DNA from: Telmatactis stephensoni
Lineage: Eukaryota; Cnidaria; Anthozoa; Actiniaria; Isophelliidae
Length of the DNA: 64,000 nt
Assembly (NCBI GenBank): GCA_029948255.1
Contig: JALIZF010001734.1
Coordinates: forward strand, 384,501-448,500
Direction: 5' to 3'
A model generated the notes under the pieces. It worked only from the letters and a program-made list of their open reading frames with translations, was not told where the DNA came from and did not search any database. Below are positions 31,300 to 43,660 of this stretch, one piece after another. The position numbers and the translations under genes are program-made. How positions within the stretch are numbered: the first letter of the stretch is position 1; each line of letters begins with the position of its first letter.

Positions 31300-33150
31300 A
31301 ATGGAATCCAAACCACAACACTGCTTAATTAATTAATTAACCTTTTTACATTTAATTGTGGACGTGAATAAAGACGGTGCTATCAATATAGGGGAGCAAA
31401 ATGATATATAGATACAAAAGCAACCCCCAAATCTAGATGCAGAACTTTATTAAAGAACAGGAGAAATGATTAAGAACGGAAGAACGTTTAAATATAAAAA
31501 AATAGAAGAGAAACAGAAAAAAAGGTACAAATACGTTAATGAAACAAAAATAATAATTACATATTTTATTACAGTTTAACATCTGGACAGATAGTCGGTT
31601 AAAGCGGTTAATACCTTTACCTTAAAATCCAATTAACCTTTCTCTAGATATTGTGGTTTGCATTGAGTTTAACACCTAACAGGGGAAGTTAAATAAATGT
31701 CCAACAAAAAGGCCCCACGTCACGCCCCCACACCAAAGCTGTTCTAGTAGAATCTTCACTTCTCTTGGCGGGAAGTAAGCTTGTGCTAGAAAATGATACC
31801 CAACGAAGTTGTGGTTTTGTAAATCAGTCTTTTTGCTTCTAGTTTTTGTTACTTTTTGTCATGCACTGTGAAAAGATTTTGAGATTTGACTTCCAGGTCA
31901 AAAAACCAGTTTGCGTCCTTTTTCCCCCCGCCAATTCAGTTATAACTTGACGCGCGGGCGTCATGCGGGTACTCTGTAGCTTAGCTTATTTTGTGAATCT
32001 TTTCATTTTAGTCTCAACAACAACAACAATAACAACAACAACAACAACAACAACAATAACAAAAGCCTAAAAACTAATAATAATACACAAACAAACAAAT
32101 AAACAAATGAACGAATGAAAGGACTTAATAAAGAAATGAAAAAGGACTTTGAAAACAAATCTCTAAACTGATTTGTATTTTGTAACATTTTCTCTCTTTC
32201 ATACAGAAATAGGCACATTTGGCTTTCGCTTTGCTAGAGTATTCAAAACCGGAAGATGCAGTTTACGTCCATATGGTATCAGCTTTGGTATCTAGAGAAA
32301 AAAGCAGTTAACTAACCTTTAATGGTATTTGGATTACATGTCTTAAGTGGAATTGCGGTGATTAGGCATTGTGATCGTAATGACAGTCCTAAAGTACTTT
32401 TAATTCAAATTTCATGGCTACTAATTCCGTTTTATATTTTAACTGTCGACAAGGCACGGCAAATCGACATAAGATGATTAGGTAACAATGCCTATTCATT
32501 TTTAAGCCACTACAAATCAAAATTTCTCTTGGTTTTTCTGGGTGGTCTCGTAGCCGTTTTATCAAAATATTCGTATTTTCTTACGTTTCATTTTAGCCGT
32601 GCAAAAGCGGCCGAGCAGCAAGCTGGCACGCGGTGTGACAAATCTTTGGTGCGCGCGGTTTTTCTCTTTGTTTATCGCTTTGTAAATTTTCTTTGTGTAT
32701 AATGTGTGGTACCTACATTATTCTCATTTATAAATGTTGACTTTGAAATGAATTTTTTATACATAATGAAGAGAAAAACTGTGAATTGAAATTGAACGAG
32801 TTCTTATTTATTTTATGCAAAAATTTATAAATCTTTGAGTAAAATATTGAAATGTTTGTAATTTTTTTTTGCGTTTGTTGTCACTATCAAAACCTTCATT
32901 TAAAACCACCGATCTCATCTTTTAAAAATGATCAACTGATTATCTCTACTGGACAAGTTTCTTTGTTGTTGTTGTTGTTGTTGTTGTTGTTTTTCCTTCT
33001 ATCTTTCAAAGGCTTGCCAATCAAAAATAAAAGCTGCAAATGAATTCTCAATGGAATCAAGACCGAAATTACCTTGAATATTCCCTAAGTTTTAGGAAAA
33101 ACTTTTCTGACAATTTTTAAATCTTGTTAAATAAACTGATATTAAGAACT
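31300..33150. other. intergenic, simple repeats only
   Basis: (CAA)n at about 32022-32060 and (TTG)n at 32961-32993 were seen, plus a degenerate GGTGTGACAAATCTTTGG segment that resembles one at about 36.7 kb. No gene was recognised. Confidence 0.5.
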
Positions 33151-33151
33151 A

Positions 33152-33364
33152 AGCATCGGTAGTTCCCTTAGCTGAACGCTGGTCGCCCAAAAAGCCGACG
33201 GTGCGCTCTTTACCCTCCCTCCCCTCCCCCTCTTTCCAGTATTGCTCCGTTTTAAGGGTATTTAAAGCTACACGGAAAGGAAAGAAGTCGAAACAAGTGT
33301 GAGGTGATCCGACGGGGAATTAAACTCGAGACCTCTCGTATCAGAGGTCGAACTACACTTGCTC
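33152..33364 (-). mobile_element. tRNA-derived SINE, copy B (A-box lost)
   Basis: On the minus strand it reads GAGCAAGTGTAG at the head, GAGTTTAATTC (B-box-like), TTGTTTCGACTTCTTTCC, TTTAAATACCCTTAAAA and AGCGTTCAGCTAAGGGAACT. It matches copy A at 4533-4753 throughout, but about 20 bases covering most of the A-box and D-arm region are deleted. Confidence 0.8.
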
Positions 33365-33938
33365 ATAGACGGAACTCAAATGTATAAGAACCAATTCTAC
33401 GTATAATGTTCACTTCTCATTAATTCTAAAGTAAAATACGCGGGGGTTAATTAATTACATATACTGAGGTTTTGATAAAATATGGATAGAATATGTTTGG
33501 CCAGACGAGACATGAAATTGCTCAATTTTTTACCCAGGTGAAACATGTAGATAGCTAAGCTTTGTCGTAGAGCAAATAAGAAAAATATAATCCCGGGGTT
33601 TGAACGACTTTCTGAATGAATGCCCCAAAAGTTAGAATTTTGGTTAACCACTCCGTGCACTTAAAAAAATTTTTTCTTCGGGGGCGTGTTTTGTCTCTCG
33701 TAAACTATGGTTTGTAATTGAAAGCAGCTAAAAATGAAAGCTAGAAATTAATTTTTCATGCAGCCGAAATGATGATTTTTATGTGCGATATTAAATATTG
33801 ATAAATTGATAAATTTTAAAAAGTATATTGATAAACAAATAAAAAGAAAAAGAAAAATTGGAAGCTATATGTCATTAATATCTAAATTTTCTAGGATTTT
33901 CAGGGTTTTCACAATAACCGAGACCTACTCATCTACTC

Positions 33939-34506
33939 AGCCTCGGCTTCAGTTTGGTAACAGCTCGTGAATAGGCAAGAAATGCACCCAAATGAACCAG
34001 GGAGGTGTAAATGAACTCTCTGTCACGACTCACACGTCTTCCACAGGAAGCTCACTCACTAGACCTTTTTAATTGCTTTACCACTATTTTCCAACTTCGT
34101 GTTCCATAAAACAATAGGTTACAAAAAAGCTTGTGCAGAATGTGCATTTCTTTTGTTTTAGTGAAAAATCAAGAAAAGTTTGATACGACTTTGCTCCAAC
34201 AAATGAAAACCACATTCCGCGAGCATTCCGCGCAGACTTTCAGTTGTTGACACCTATTGTTTTGTCATTTTCGAGCGCACGACCGAAGTTCAAAAATAAT
34301 AGTGGTCTTTAAGCAAAAAGGTCTACTAGACCTTTTTGCCGTAACACTATATATTTAGTTACATATACAGAACAAAACACAAACCTGTCAAATCGAAAGT
34401 ATTTGCTTTGTTCATTTACACCACCCTGGTTCATTTGTGTGCATTTCTTGCCTTTTCAAGGACTGTTACCAAACTGAAAAGAATATATTACATGCAGTCG
34501 AGGCTG
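33939..34506. mobile_element. fold-back element, 0.57 kb
   Basis: Arms of about 75 bases carry CAGTTTGGTAACAG, GGCAAGAAATGCAC and AAATGAACCAGG on the left, with their complements on the right (34412-34506). No ORF. Confidence 0.75.
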
Positions 34507-34582
34507 TGGTTGACCAAGACATAACCGTGAAATTATAGATTATAGTCTAGAAAACTCGTACAGGATATCTGGAATAACTTTC

Positions 34583-34743
34583 GTTAGAGTGATTTTCACC
34601 GGACTGTGAAATAGTTACTAAGCTAATAGACACTAATAGACTCTGCACCCATTGTTTTCTTTTGTTGCAATACAACTATTAGACACTATTAAACACTGAC
34701 TATTACTAATTGTTTCCACAGTCCGATGAAAATCACTCTAAAC
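34583..34743. mobile_element. fold-back MITE
   Basis: GTTAGAGTGATTTTCACCGG and CCGATGAAAATCACTCTAAAC are inverted, with GACTGTG and CACAGTC continuing the arms. Confidence 0.75.
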
Positions 34744-35171
34744 GAGCCACATAGTAGTGTTTGGGGTAGTAGGCAGTATTATAGTACTATAGTAGTATTG
34801 TATAAGGTCATGACCATTTTTTATGCGTTGTACTGAAACTAGCTCTGGTGTTGCTATGACAACCAATTCTTTCAAGCTATTTACTGTAATGTTTACCTTC
34901 AAATGTCATTATTTTAAGAAAAGTACTGGTTCAAAATCAAACAGTATGGAGGAAATTTTCGTAGGGAAAATCTATTTTCCTGGCCTTAGGACTCCCACCC
35001 AGTTCTTTTGAAATGGGCATAATTTCGCTACATTCGTTCAAATTGATTATTGAACACTGTAACTGGTTTATTGCTTTTCCAGTGAATGCGTTATTTTCTA
35101 TAGTCGTATATCTAGTTGAGCTACAATGAAAAGTAGGTTATATTTATGAATAAAGGAACGAAAAAAATATA

Positions 35172-35196
35172 ATTTGTTAGTCATGATGACTAACAA
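35172..35196. promoter_or_regulatory. 25-bp perfect palindrome
   Basis: TTTGTTAGTCA-TGA-TGACTAACAAA. The half-site TTAGTCA/TGACTAA resembles a bZIP site, but no adjacent gene supports a regul­atory role. Confidence 0.35.
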
Positions 35197-35199
35197 ACA

Positions 35200-38100
35200 T
35201 GGAGAAAGTGGGTCACAGGTGACACGCTTCGACGATTCTCAGAAATTTTCTTCCGTTGAATGAAGAAATTATTCTGTTTCCTGATTAAAAACAAAACAAC
35301 AAAAAACACTATTATCAGCTACTGAAACGTCTTATCTTGATGTACAAATCAGGTAAATAAATTTATCAAGAATTATTAAGAATTCATTCAAAATTTTGAG
35401 GATTTTGTCTCAAAATGATGAAGGTGAAGGTACACAACTTTGAAAGGCCTTTTAATACATCTTCACCCGTTACCGAAATCCAACAGATTGCAGTGAATAT
35501 GAATGAATCGCTCTGATCTTATTCAATTCATTGATCAGAATAGATTTTCAAACAAGTCAGTTTGTATTCAGCCCAGGGGGAGAAGCGGAATATTCTAATA
35601 TTCTAGCAGAATATTCCCCTATTCCTCTGCTCTCTCAGGGTAAGTATTCCCTATTATAATTGCCGACCATTTTGTTCTCGATATTCAATATTCATTTTGA
35701 TATTTTTGAAACATTTTGATTGTCCTCATCCACCATACAAAGTAGAACTAGAACACCGCACAAATGACATGCGCATATTTGGTCATATTTGTATCAATAT
35801 CATGATCTTCTTTATCATATTCTTTACCGGAATCATGTTTTAAAAGCTTCGTAATACAGTATCTCTAAAAATCGAGTAAAAGTAATCAGAAAAGCAGCAT
35901 AATTTGACATTGAATTCACAATCACACGTTTCAAAATGAGTGACTGCAGTAAATTATGGACAGACCATTTTGATAACTGATGGATATGGAATAGAGGCAA
36001 TATTGAGGCGACAATATCAGCTGAATGTATCGTTTTTCAGGTGAATAATCGTTTGCAAATGTAAGTGCGAAGCCCGCCTAGTGGTCCGTGCAAAAATTGA
36101 GGTTTAGGTGTTCGCAGGGACTACTTCTTAAGAATTTCTATGGGGATTTGAGATGCTATTACGGAGCCAGTTGCGAGTCACTCCATGAAGACGTGCAGCA
36201 AAAGAGTTCTCATTGGTTGCCTTGTAGCTCAAATTTAGTATAAATTAAAACTAACTAGCTCTTGCTAGTCGAAGAGCGACAATGTTTGTAGTAAATTAAA
36301 GGAGTTCGCAGTGGTTGCGCTCTCATTGATTTGGGATGTCAAGACAATTGGGGGAGCTCTTACATTATAATTTTTGATATACGCCGTTTTCGAATTATAA
36401 CCGATATACCAGTTATATTAGAGAGCCAGACTTTAGTAAGATTGTGACCTGTCCATAGAGAAAGTCCTAACAGTACTTTTTGAATTCAGCCTTTTGCGTG
36501 GCTACTTTCAACTACAATCCAAGAATAAATCGTAGCTACAAATCATGGATTTTTTAGTTATTTTTGGCGCGCGCTCGAAGCCGTGGTTTACAGTTCGTGC
36601 TAGTAGTGAGTGAGCGCGCTTTCAAGTCATTCATATGTTTAAACAATCAATGCACGCATATAAAGGGGACGAACAATTATTATAGCGAACAGCGAACAGC
36701 ACGCGGTGACGTATGACAAATTTTTGGCCTGGTTGTCTCCCCTTGTTTTTAACTTTTTTAATGTTTTATGTGAGTTCCGCTATTAAGATACCGAGCTCCT
36801 ACAAGCGCAAAGCGCAAGACGCTGGGTAAAACTAAGCCGAAAAACTGATAAATCAAGATGGCTTTTTTTTAGTTAAGTTGAGAAGGAAAAAGTTTGTTTG
36901 TTTACACCATAATTCGCCGTGTTCGACGAGAATGAAGGAGTAATTGTTTTATTATATTCACATCTACTAGCTATGAAACATAAACGATTTTTATCTTTGT
37001 TGACGGAAAAATTCCCGCTTTTGAAACAAAACACACTTCCGTCATGTATAGACAATAAAGCGAAGGAGTTGTTTTACAACAGAGAAAGTTCATTGAACGT
37101 CGGTAATCTGGGATTGATCTACAAAATATACGTTTTTAAGATAAGAAGAATCCATTAAGTATGACAAGTCAGGAGATTTCCTACTAACGACAGGATCGGA
37201 GTAAATTGAATTGGTCAAATTGGATGTTTTCGAGGCAAAATTTAAATATAAACCGCTAATGAAAATGCCGTCGGGTTCGAGTCGGTTCCTACTCTTTTGG
37301 ATCAAAATATTACCTCACGTTTACAGAGAAACTAGCTACTATGTGACAAGACACTATTGTGGGCATATTACAGCGAAGTAGTCAAGATTTTGCAAAGGAT
37401 TTGTTCGTCATTTAGTTGTACATGTCAACGCGACTACGGCAAACAACAAACAACTTTTTGACTGAAAACGTTTTTATACGAAGGCGTCAAGAACACTTTT
37501 TCTTCGGCAAAGGTAGGATTGTGAATCATTTAGAACTTTCCATCTTGGTTACTTCAAAACTTCGTACATATTTGATTTGATATTTGAGTTAAAGTTTTGT
37601 AAAACTGAAAGCTGAACGATAGGTTTTGGACAAAGCTTGTCTAGTGCTTTGCTGCGGTTTCAAAACATGCTTTTGATCGATCCGTCTATAATTTATTTCC
37701 TCGATTTTCCACCATGAAAGTGATATTTTCACGTCATACTTATGTATGTATTATGTATACTTTGTAGCTATGATATTGTGTTTAGAGTACAAATGTGCGA
37801 TGAAACATGGTTAATCAAGTTTTAATCAATTATGACACGAATAAAACATCCTTCTTGCTGATTTTGTCATAAAACGATACTATCTATATCTTCGGATGAT
37901 CTTAACATCTAGTTATCCGAGTTGAAAAACAATAAACTATGATCAAGCATTTATGGGAAAACTGATAAGTACTAAATATACTCTAGATTATAAAGCTTTC
38001 AATTTATCTTTCAATTTATCATAATCAACGGGCGAGGTATCTTATATAAAGTACTAAATAAATGGAACACTTCTTAAAAGCTCAAGACAGAAAGTGTCGA

Positions 38101-38620
38101 AGACCTTCAAGCTTCGGCGTCCATGACGAACTTTAATATGAATTGAACAGCGGGTTGCTAATTCTAATACCCTACGGAAATCCAATTAAGTTTTCATGTC
38201 TTGTTAATGTCTTTTAACAGTACTGTAATTATAACCCAAAGGAAAGGTTTCGAATAGCTTAGAACGCGATCTTGAAAGGAAAATAGATATATTAAATTCA
38301 CTGAAAAAGCTTTGTTTGTTTGTTTGATTGATTGTTTGTTGCGATAACAAGAGCAGGAAATAATTTTTAGCAAAGTCCCTGTTTCCTTTCAGTTTTAAGG
38401 CTGATTCCTTGTCGAACCCTTTACTTTATTTCTCAAAATTTAAGCTCTCTACTTTTAAAACTATAATCCAAAGAAAAAATCGTCTAAGATCTCAAAAGCG
38501 TAGAAGAAGGTGTACAAAAAGATGACATTTTGAGAAATCGTCGATCATGTCACAAATATTAACAATTTTGACAATTATAACCGACAAAGGGAACCTGTTG
38601 GTGATTGATTAAAGTTTATC
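35200..38620. other. intergenic upstream of receptor gene 1
   Basis: No repeat family or gene was delimited. A donor-like AAAG|GTAGGA at about 37511 and an acceptor-like TTTCTATCTTTAG at about 38646 could bound a 5' UTR intron of the receptor at 39.1 kb. This is speculative. Confidence 0.3.
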
Positions 38621-39103
38621 ATATCCTTTTTCCATTTCTATCTTTAGACCAGGAAGTGAAAGATCATTAGATATCTGAATGTCACTTGTAGTGGTACAAG
38701 AGCAATTTGTGAAGAATAACTTAAACATCCCTTTGAAGATGTGCCACGCTGCAGAACGCCAACTCAAGAATAAGATGGATTACATGAACTTTTGAATGAC
38801 CTCAAGATCAACAGCTGGTCGAAATTCTTTCAGAGTCTACCGGAGTGGCACCTTCTTAGATCTTCATTCGTTTAAAACAGCTGAGAGTGGTAAAGCTCAA
38901 GTAGTGACTGCTCGTCTTAGCGAATTTTTTTTAAATATCAACTCATTATTCGGAACACCAAAAGTAAAACGACCACTGAACGGAATTGGGCTGCTTCTGA
39001 ACAGACAAAAAATCGAATACGGTAAAAGTGGTTCATTATCGTTGAACGTTTGTACTCAATTTTGTGCAACTTGATTTTCAAACGAGTTTGGAACGAACGA
39101 ACA

Positions 39104-40102
39104 ATGAACGAGTCTGCGAATTTCACACAAGATAGTGATCCGTGCATCAGTAAAACTGCCCAACATATATCTCTCTCAGCTGTGGGCGGATTTGGTATAA
39201 TGGGTAACGTTTTCATTATTATACTTGCTCTTAAATTCACAAAGCAAACGATGCTCCATTATTTGATTGTCAACATGGCCGTATCTGATGTACTTGTGGT
39301 CATCACCTTCTTCCACAAAATCCTCGGTAACCCGCTGCCCAATAACATCAACTACAGCTTTGCCAATATTCTTTGCAAATTCATACTTCATATCTCTATC
39401 TCATCTGAACTAGTTACTCTTGTAACTTTGTTGATTATAAGCATTAAAAGATATCGGGTGACAAGTCGACTAACAGTGCAAGCGCCTCAAGCCCTTTCAA
39501 GGAAGAAACGTGTTTTGGTGGTGTTGATTGCATGGTTTGTGTCCATGCTGCTTGGACTCTATGCACTCATTACTGTTAGAGCAGACTTCAAATCAACGAA
39601 GAATCATCGATGTTTTTTCGACAAAAACCTTATGTGGCATGTGCTTTACCCCTTTAAAAATTTCTGTGCGGTTATCATGTACTGCTCAGTACTTATACTT
39701 AGTATCCTAACCTCTGTGAGACTCTCAAAGCCGCAAGAAATCCAAGCAAGTCTTCCTGATGCACAAAGAAGACTTCGAAAGAAGCGCATGGTTAGTGCTG
39801 TGAGGATGGTGTTGTGTTCTTTGGTTCTTTATTCATTTTGCTATCTTCCAGACTTCGTCCAAGATATTGCTAGTCTTGGGAAAAACCAAAAGCAATCCCA
39901 AACTTGTAGCGACGAAATTGAACATTTCATGACCAATTTTCCTAAAATAATCAACTCTTGCTTAAGTCCATGTATTTATCTAGTATTTTTGTCCGACTTT
40001 CGAGACGCAGCTGTAAAAGTTCTCATGAAAAAACCTGGAATATCACTACAAAATGACCCAGAACTGTCGAAAAAAGAAGGCGCTCAAGATACACGACTCT
40101 AA
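39104..40102 (+). CDS. class A GPCR, copy 1 (332 residues)
   Basis: Intronless seven-transmembrane receptor; helices near residues 22-45, 52-75, 88-112, 135-156, 178-203, 232-255 and 270-294. Class A landmarks are N35 (helix 1), D62 (helix 2), C91 at the top of helix 3 with C170 in extracellular loop 2, W144 (helix 4) and P249 (helix 6). The usual D/E-R-Y after helix 3 is K115-R-Y, and NPxxY is replaced by SPCIY. A second Cys pair, C14 in the N-terminus and C268 in loop 3, is conserved in all four copies. N-glycosylation sequons (NES, NFT) open the protein. It ends QDTRL, a class I PDZ ligand. The frame is open 18 codons further upstream, but the MNES start aligns with the other copies. The ligand is unknown, probably a peptide or small molecule. 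Closest to copy 4. Confidence 0.88.
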   Translation: MNESANFTQDSDPCISKTAQHISLSAVGGFGIMGNVFIIILALKFTKQTMLHYLIVNMAVSDVLVVITFFHKILGNPLPNNINYSFANILCKFILHISISSELVTLVTLLIISIKRYRVTSRLTVQAPQALSRKKRVLVVLIAWFVSMLLGLYALITVRADFKSTKNHRCFFDKNLMWHVLYPFKNFCAVIMYCSVLILSILTSVRLSKPQEIQASLPDAQRRLRKKRMVSAVRMVLCSLVLYSFCYLPDFVQDIASLGKNQKQSQTCSDEIEHFMTNFPKIINSCLSPCIYLVFLSDFRDAAVKVLMKKPGISLQNDPELSKKEGAQDTRL

Positions 40103-40628
40103 TGATGGCAACTCAAATCGATATAGCTTAGCAATTTGAAATCCTCTTGCCGGATAAAGTTTTGCCTACAGCTAAAAGCCTTGACTGTTTCTAATATCTT
40201 AACTCGTAAAACCAACAATGAATCATGTACATATAGTTGGTTTGTAACTGAAGATATATTTTATGGTAGAAATACTCATCGCTCAGGAACAGTAAACTGT
40301 TTTCTGTTTCATTACCGCTAGCATCATTCGTCATTTTGGTTTTAAGGTTCTCGAAGTCATTGACTTTCTGTAGTAAATCAGGGTTTTCTTTACGCAAAGC
40401 CTTTAAACCGTTGTCATAATGTAATAATAGAAAAACGGATAAGAACAAGCTCGAGACCAGTAATTCCTTATTATTAAATTTGAGGAGCTCAGCCAAACAA
40501 TATTCGACGGTTATGCTCCGTTTGATTAACTTGACTATCCAAGTTTATCTGCATGTAAATCTGATGAAAGCTCCTGAGCTAGTGCTACAACCTTGACCTC
40601 AAGCAGAATACTTGCAAAAGATCATAGG

Positions 40629-40637
40629 TAGGGTTTT

Positions 40638-40717
<80 letters not shown>

Positions 40718-40772
40718 TCGTTTATTCTTTTTTCTTTTTCTTTCTTTTCTTTCTTTCTTTCTTTCTTTCTTA
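40629..40772. repeat. (CTTT)n microsatellite
   Basis: About 35 copies of CTTT with a short interrupted stretch around 40719-40745. It lies between receptor copies 1 and 2. Confidence 0.95.
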
Positions 40773-40949
40773 CATAGGAGACGGCATCATTGGCCTGAAG
40801 ATGGACGTCCAAAACGTCGGCATAAAAGAAGAAGAAAAATCGGTAGTCGAACTAACTTGCTCAATATTTAGATACTTCTCTAAAGGTTTTAGAAAAATCA
40901 TTCAAAATACAGTAAACATGTAAATGCATATATATTCATTACTACCTTT

Positions 40950-41225
40950 TATTAAACTGAAATCAGTGAGTCCGCCCTCTTTTACAATATCCATTTGGAA
41001 TTGGGGCGTATAGTTTGCCCTCAGTCAATGGATGTTTGTTTACTAACATAAATATAATCAGTAGTGGCGCGTAATATGTAACCTTATTGTTTATTAATAT
41101 CTGCACACAAAATCAACAAATGGTCACAGTATATGACACTATGACATGTTATGAGTGTTTTTTATCACGTTTCAGACCTTTTTTTTAAATTGAAACCAGT
41201 GAGTCCGCCCTCCTGTACAATGTTC
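40950..41225. repeat. direct repeat pair (AGTGAGTCCGCCCTC)
   Basis: AGTGAGTCCGCCCTCTTTTAC at 40966 and AGTGAGTCCGCCCTCCTGTAC at 41199 are parts of two diverged copies of about 50 bases. Confidence 0.5.
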
Positions 41226-41826
41226 AGTTAAGATCAGCACTGACAACCCGGAAAAATGGAGAAACCATTGCTCGAAGCCCTTCGCTTTTGAAAGACGCCG
41301 CTGACGTGTGTTTTTGAGACTGACTTCCTTTTTTACGTTGTTTATCAGAAAAGGAGGCAAAGAAACAGATTCCTTTGAAAACAAAGTGACTTTAATCAAC
41401 TATGACACCATAAAAAGCATCGTCTCCGTTGATTTTATGAAAAGATAAATATTTCCATGACCTTCAAATCTTCATCCAAGTAAGAAACCGATGTATGCAT
41501 GAATTATGATCAATGAAGCAATTTTGGGAATAAGAAGTACGATGAATTTTAGAGAATAGACTTTTAATTAATTATTTAATTGTAAAAAAAAATCAACAAA
41601 GCACCTTAAAGTCACAATGGAACGCTTTTTAGTAGCAAGAGCTTTAGAAAAAAGTATCGAACAGTTCTCAGAGTCATCATCTTTTTCAAATCAAGAAAAG
41701 AGCAGATTAAATGCAGGAGTAGATACAATCATCTCCAACTGATACTTCAATCATCTCTTTCCATTCGTGTATGAATCAACGAGAAGATTTGCTTCAACTA
41801 GGAGTTTTCGAATCAACGCCAAAGCC

Positions 41827-42837
41827 ATGAACGAGTCAGGTAATTCCACACATGATGGCCGCATCAGATGCATTAGTCAAAGTGCTAAATATACATCTCT
41901 CGTAGGAGTGGGTGGAGTTGGTACAATATGTAACGTCTTCGTTATCATACTTGCTCTTAAATTCACGAAGCGAAAAACCCTCCATCATATGATAATCAAT
42001 ATGGCCGTGTCTGATATTCTTGTGGTCATCAGCCGCTTACACTGGATGCTAGGTACTCCCGTACCTGATAAAATCCATCACTTCGTTGCTAATATTCTTT
42101 GCAGGTTTCTTTTACTTATCCGTGTCTCATCGGAATTAGTAACTCTTGTATCTTTGTTGATTATAAGTATCGAAAGATATCGAGCAACTAGTCGGCAAGC
42201 CTTGCTTCCTCCACAAGCCCTTTCGTTGACGAAACGCGTTTTAGTGGTGCTGAGTGTATGGCTCGTGTCTATGGTGCTCCCAGTCTATGTATTTTTTATT
42301 CATGGAGCAAAAGTTAAATCGCCAGCAACGCAATCCTATCGATGTGTTTTTCGCGGAGCGCGTGTGTATAATGTCTTATACGTCTTTAAGGCAATCTGCA
42401 CTCTTATCATATACTGTTCGATATTAATACTTGGCATACTGACTTCCGTGAGACTCTCGAAGCCGCAAGCGATTCAAACAAATATCCCTTACTCACAAAG
42501 AAGACTTCGAAAGAAGCGCATGGTCAGTGCTGTGAGGATGGTGTTGTGTTCTTTGCTACTTTATTCGTGTTGCTATCTTCCAGACTTTATTGAAGATTTG
42601 GTTGGTGCTCTTGATCGACAACAGGAACCTTTGAATAAAACATGCTACGACGAAATTTTACGTTTCATGCTTCATTTTCCTAAAGTCGTCAATTCTTGCT
42701 TAAGTCCATTTATCTACGTCGTATTTTTGGCTGACTTTCGAGAGGCGGCTGTGAAGGTTCTCACTAGGCGTAAAATATATCCACAGAGTGATCCAGAGCC
42801 ACCAAAGCGACATGACACTCTAAATACGCGACTCTAA
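41827..42837 (+). CDS. class A GPCR, copy 2 (336 residues)
   Basis: Intronless seven-transmembrane receptor of the same family, 1.7 kb downstream of copy 1 on the same strand. It keeps E116-R-Y after helix 3, D63 in helix 2, the C92/C173 disulphide pair, and the N-terminal/loop 3 Cys pair (C15, C273). The helix 7 motif is SPFIY. In helix 1 the residue before the conserved Asn is Cys (ICNVF) instead of Gly. The C-terminus is LNTRL, keeping the T-x-L PDZ ligand but not the QD. The basic third intracellular loop RRLRKKRMV is shared by all copies. I chose the MNES start although 20 upstream codons are open. A fold-back MITE starts 11 bases after the stop and probably lies in its 3' UTR. Confidence 0.88.
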   Translation: MNESGNSTHDGRIRCISQSAKYTSLVGVGGVGTICNVFVIILALKFTKRKTLHHMIINMAVSDILVVISRLHWMLGTPVPDKIHHFVANILCRFLLLIRVSSELVTLVSLLIISIERYRATSRQALLPPQALSLTKRVLVVLSVWLVSMVLPVYVFFIHGAKVKSPATQSYRCVFRGARVYNVLYVFKAICTLIIYCSILILGILTSVRLSKPQAIQTNIPYSQRRLRKKRMVSAVRMVLCSLLLYSCCYLPDFIEDLVGALDRQQEPLNKTCYDEILRFMLHFPKVVNSCLSPFIYVVFLADFREAAVKVLTRRKIYPQSDPEPPKRHDTLNTRL

Positions 42838-42847
42838 AAGTATCAGT

Positions 42848-43109
42848 GCATAGACGACTTTCAAAAATGGCGGCCTAGTACATGAGAACGAGGCCACAAA
42901 GGCCTTGTTACCAGAAAATAAGCGTGGCGACACTTCTATTGCTATCAAAGACGATGTGTTCCTTTTCCTTTTAAAATACCTATTTTATGTGCATTTTACA
43001 GGATAATTTATATATATTTAGAATCATTTGATGCGATGTTGATTTTGGAGGCCTTTCTGGCCTCGTTATCGTGAACAATGAGCCCGCCATTTTTGAAAGT
43101 CGTCTATGG
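42848..43109. mobile_element. MITE with ~60-bp terminal repeats
   Basis: TAGACGACTTTCAAAAATGG at the left and CCATTTTTGAAAGTCGTCTA at the right are perfect inverted ends. Inner GAACGAGGCCACAAAGGCC and GGCCTTTCTGGCCTCGTT extend the arms. Outermost TA is compatible with a mariner-type target. Confidence 0.8.
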
Positions 43110-43443
43110 CAGACTGTAATAACCCATTTAAAACTTCTTGCAATTGCACAGAGTACTGTTAAAGAATATTGGTTCGATAAGGGAGTAAAATCAAATATAA
43201 ATCCCATGCATGAATTTACAAAAGAGTTTTCAAACGCGAAAACTTAGGTTTTTGTTGGCGGTGATTATATGCATTAAAACTGGCCAAGACATCTTTGGTT
43301 ACAAAACTTTCCACACACTCATTTTTATTTCATGGTTTTATCTCTTCTAAGGTGTTGTTCTGCATTCGACGATATGTCCTACGATGTCCTTGACACATTT
43401 TATTTGCCGGTATATTTCGGAAGCGGATGTTCAGTTGTTTTTT

Positions 43444-43660
43444 TCACCGGCTTAAACTCACGGCACAATAACATAAGGTTTATTATGAAGAGAGAATCTA
43501 AGCACAAGCAAGGCTGTTTGGATCTCTTTATCGACAACAATAATCACTCCGTGTAGTCACTACTGTTTTTCGCAAGACTACATTAATTCACAGGTCTCTT
43601 CGAAATGTTTTTGAGCTACGCTTCATTTTCATATATGTTAGGTCTAGTTAGGACGTTTTT
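43444..43660 (+). pseudogene. Penelope-like element reverse transcriptase fragment
   Basis: Translated pieces read LNSRHNNIRFIMKRE, LDLFIDNNNHSV, then in another frame VVTTVFRKTT, and then FTGLFEMFLSYASF and YMLGLVRT. This succession (N-I-x-F-T, FLDV-like, TSVYRK-like, FTGL, S-Y-x-LGLVRT) is characteristic of the C-terminal RT region of Penelope-like elements. At least two frameshifts separate the pieces, so it is a dead fragment. Confidence 0.65.

Noticed and set aside
40191..40496. 101-codon minus frame with a hydrophobic segment overlapping the GPCR copy 1 3' flank
   Set aside because: It has no ATG (starts at TTG), has a stop upstream, and no splice site supports it.
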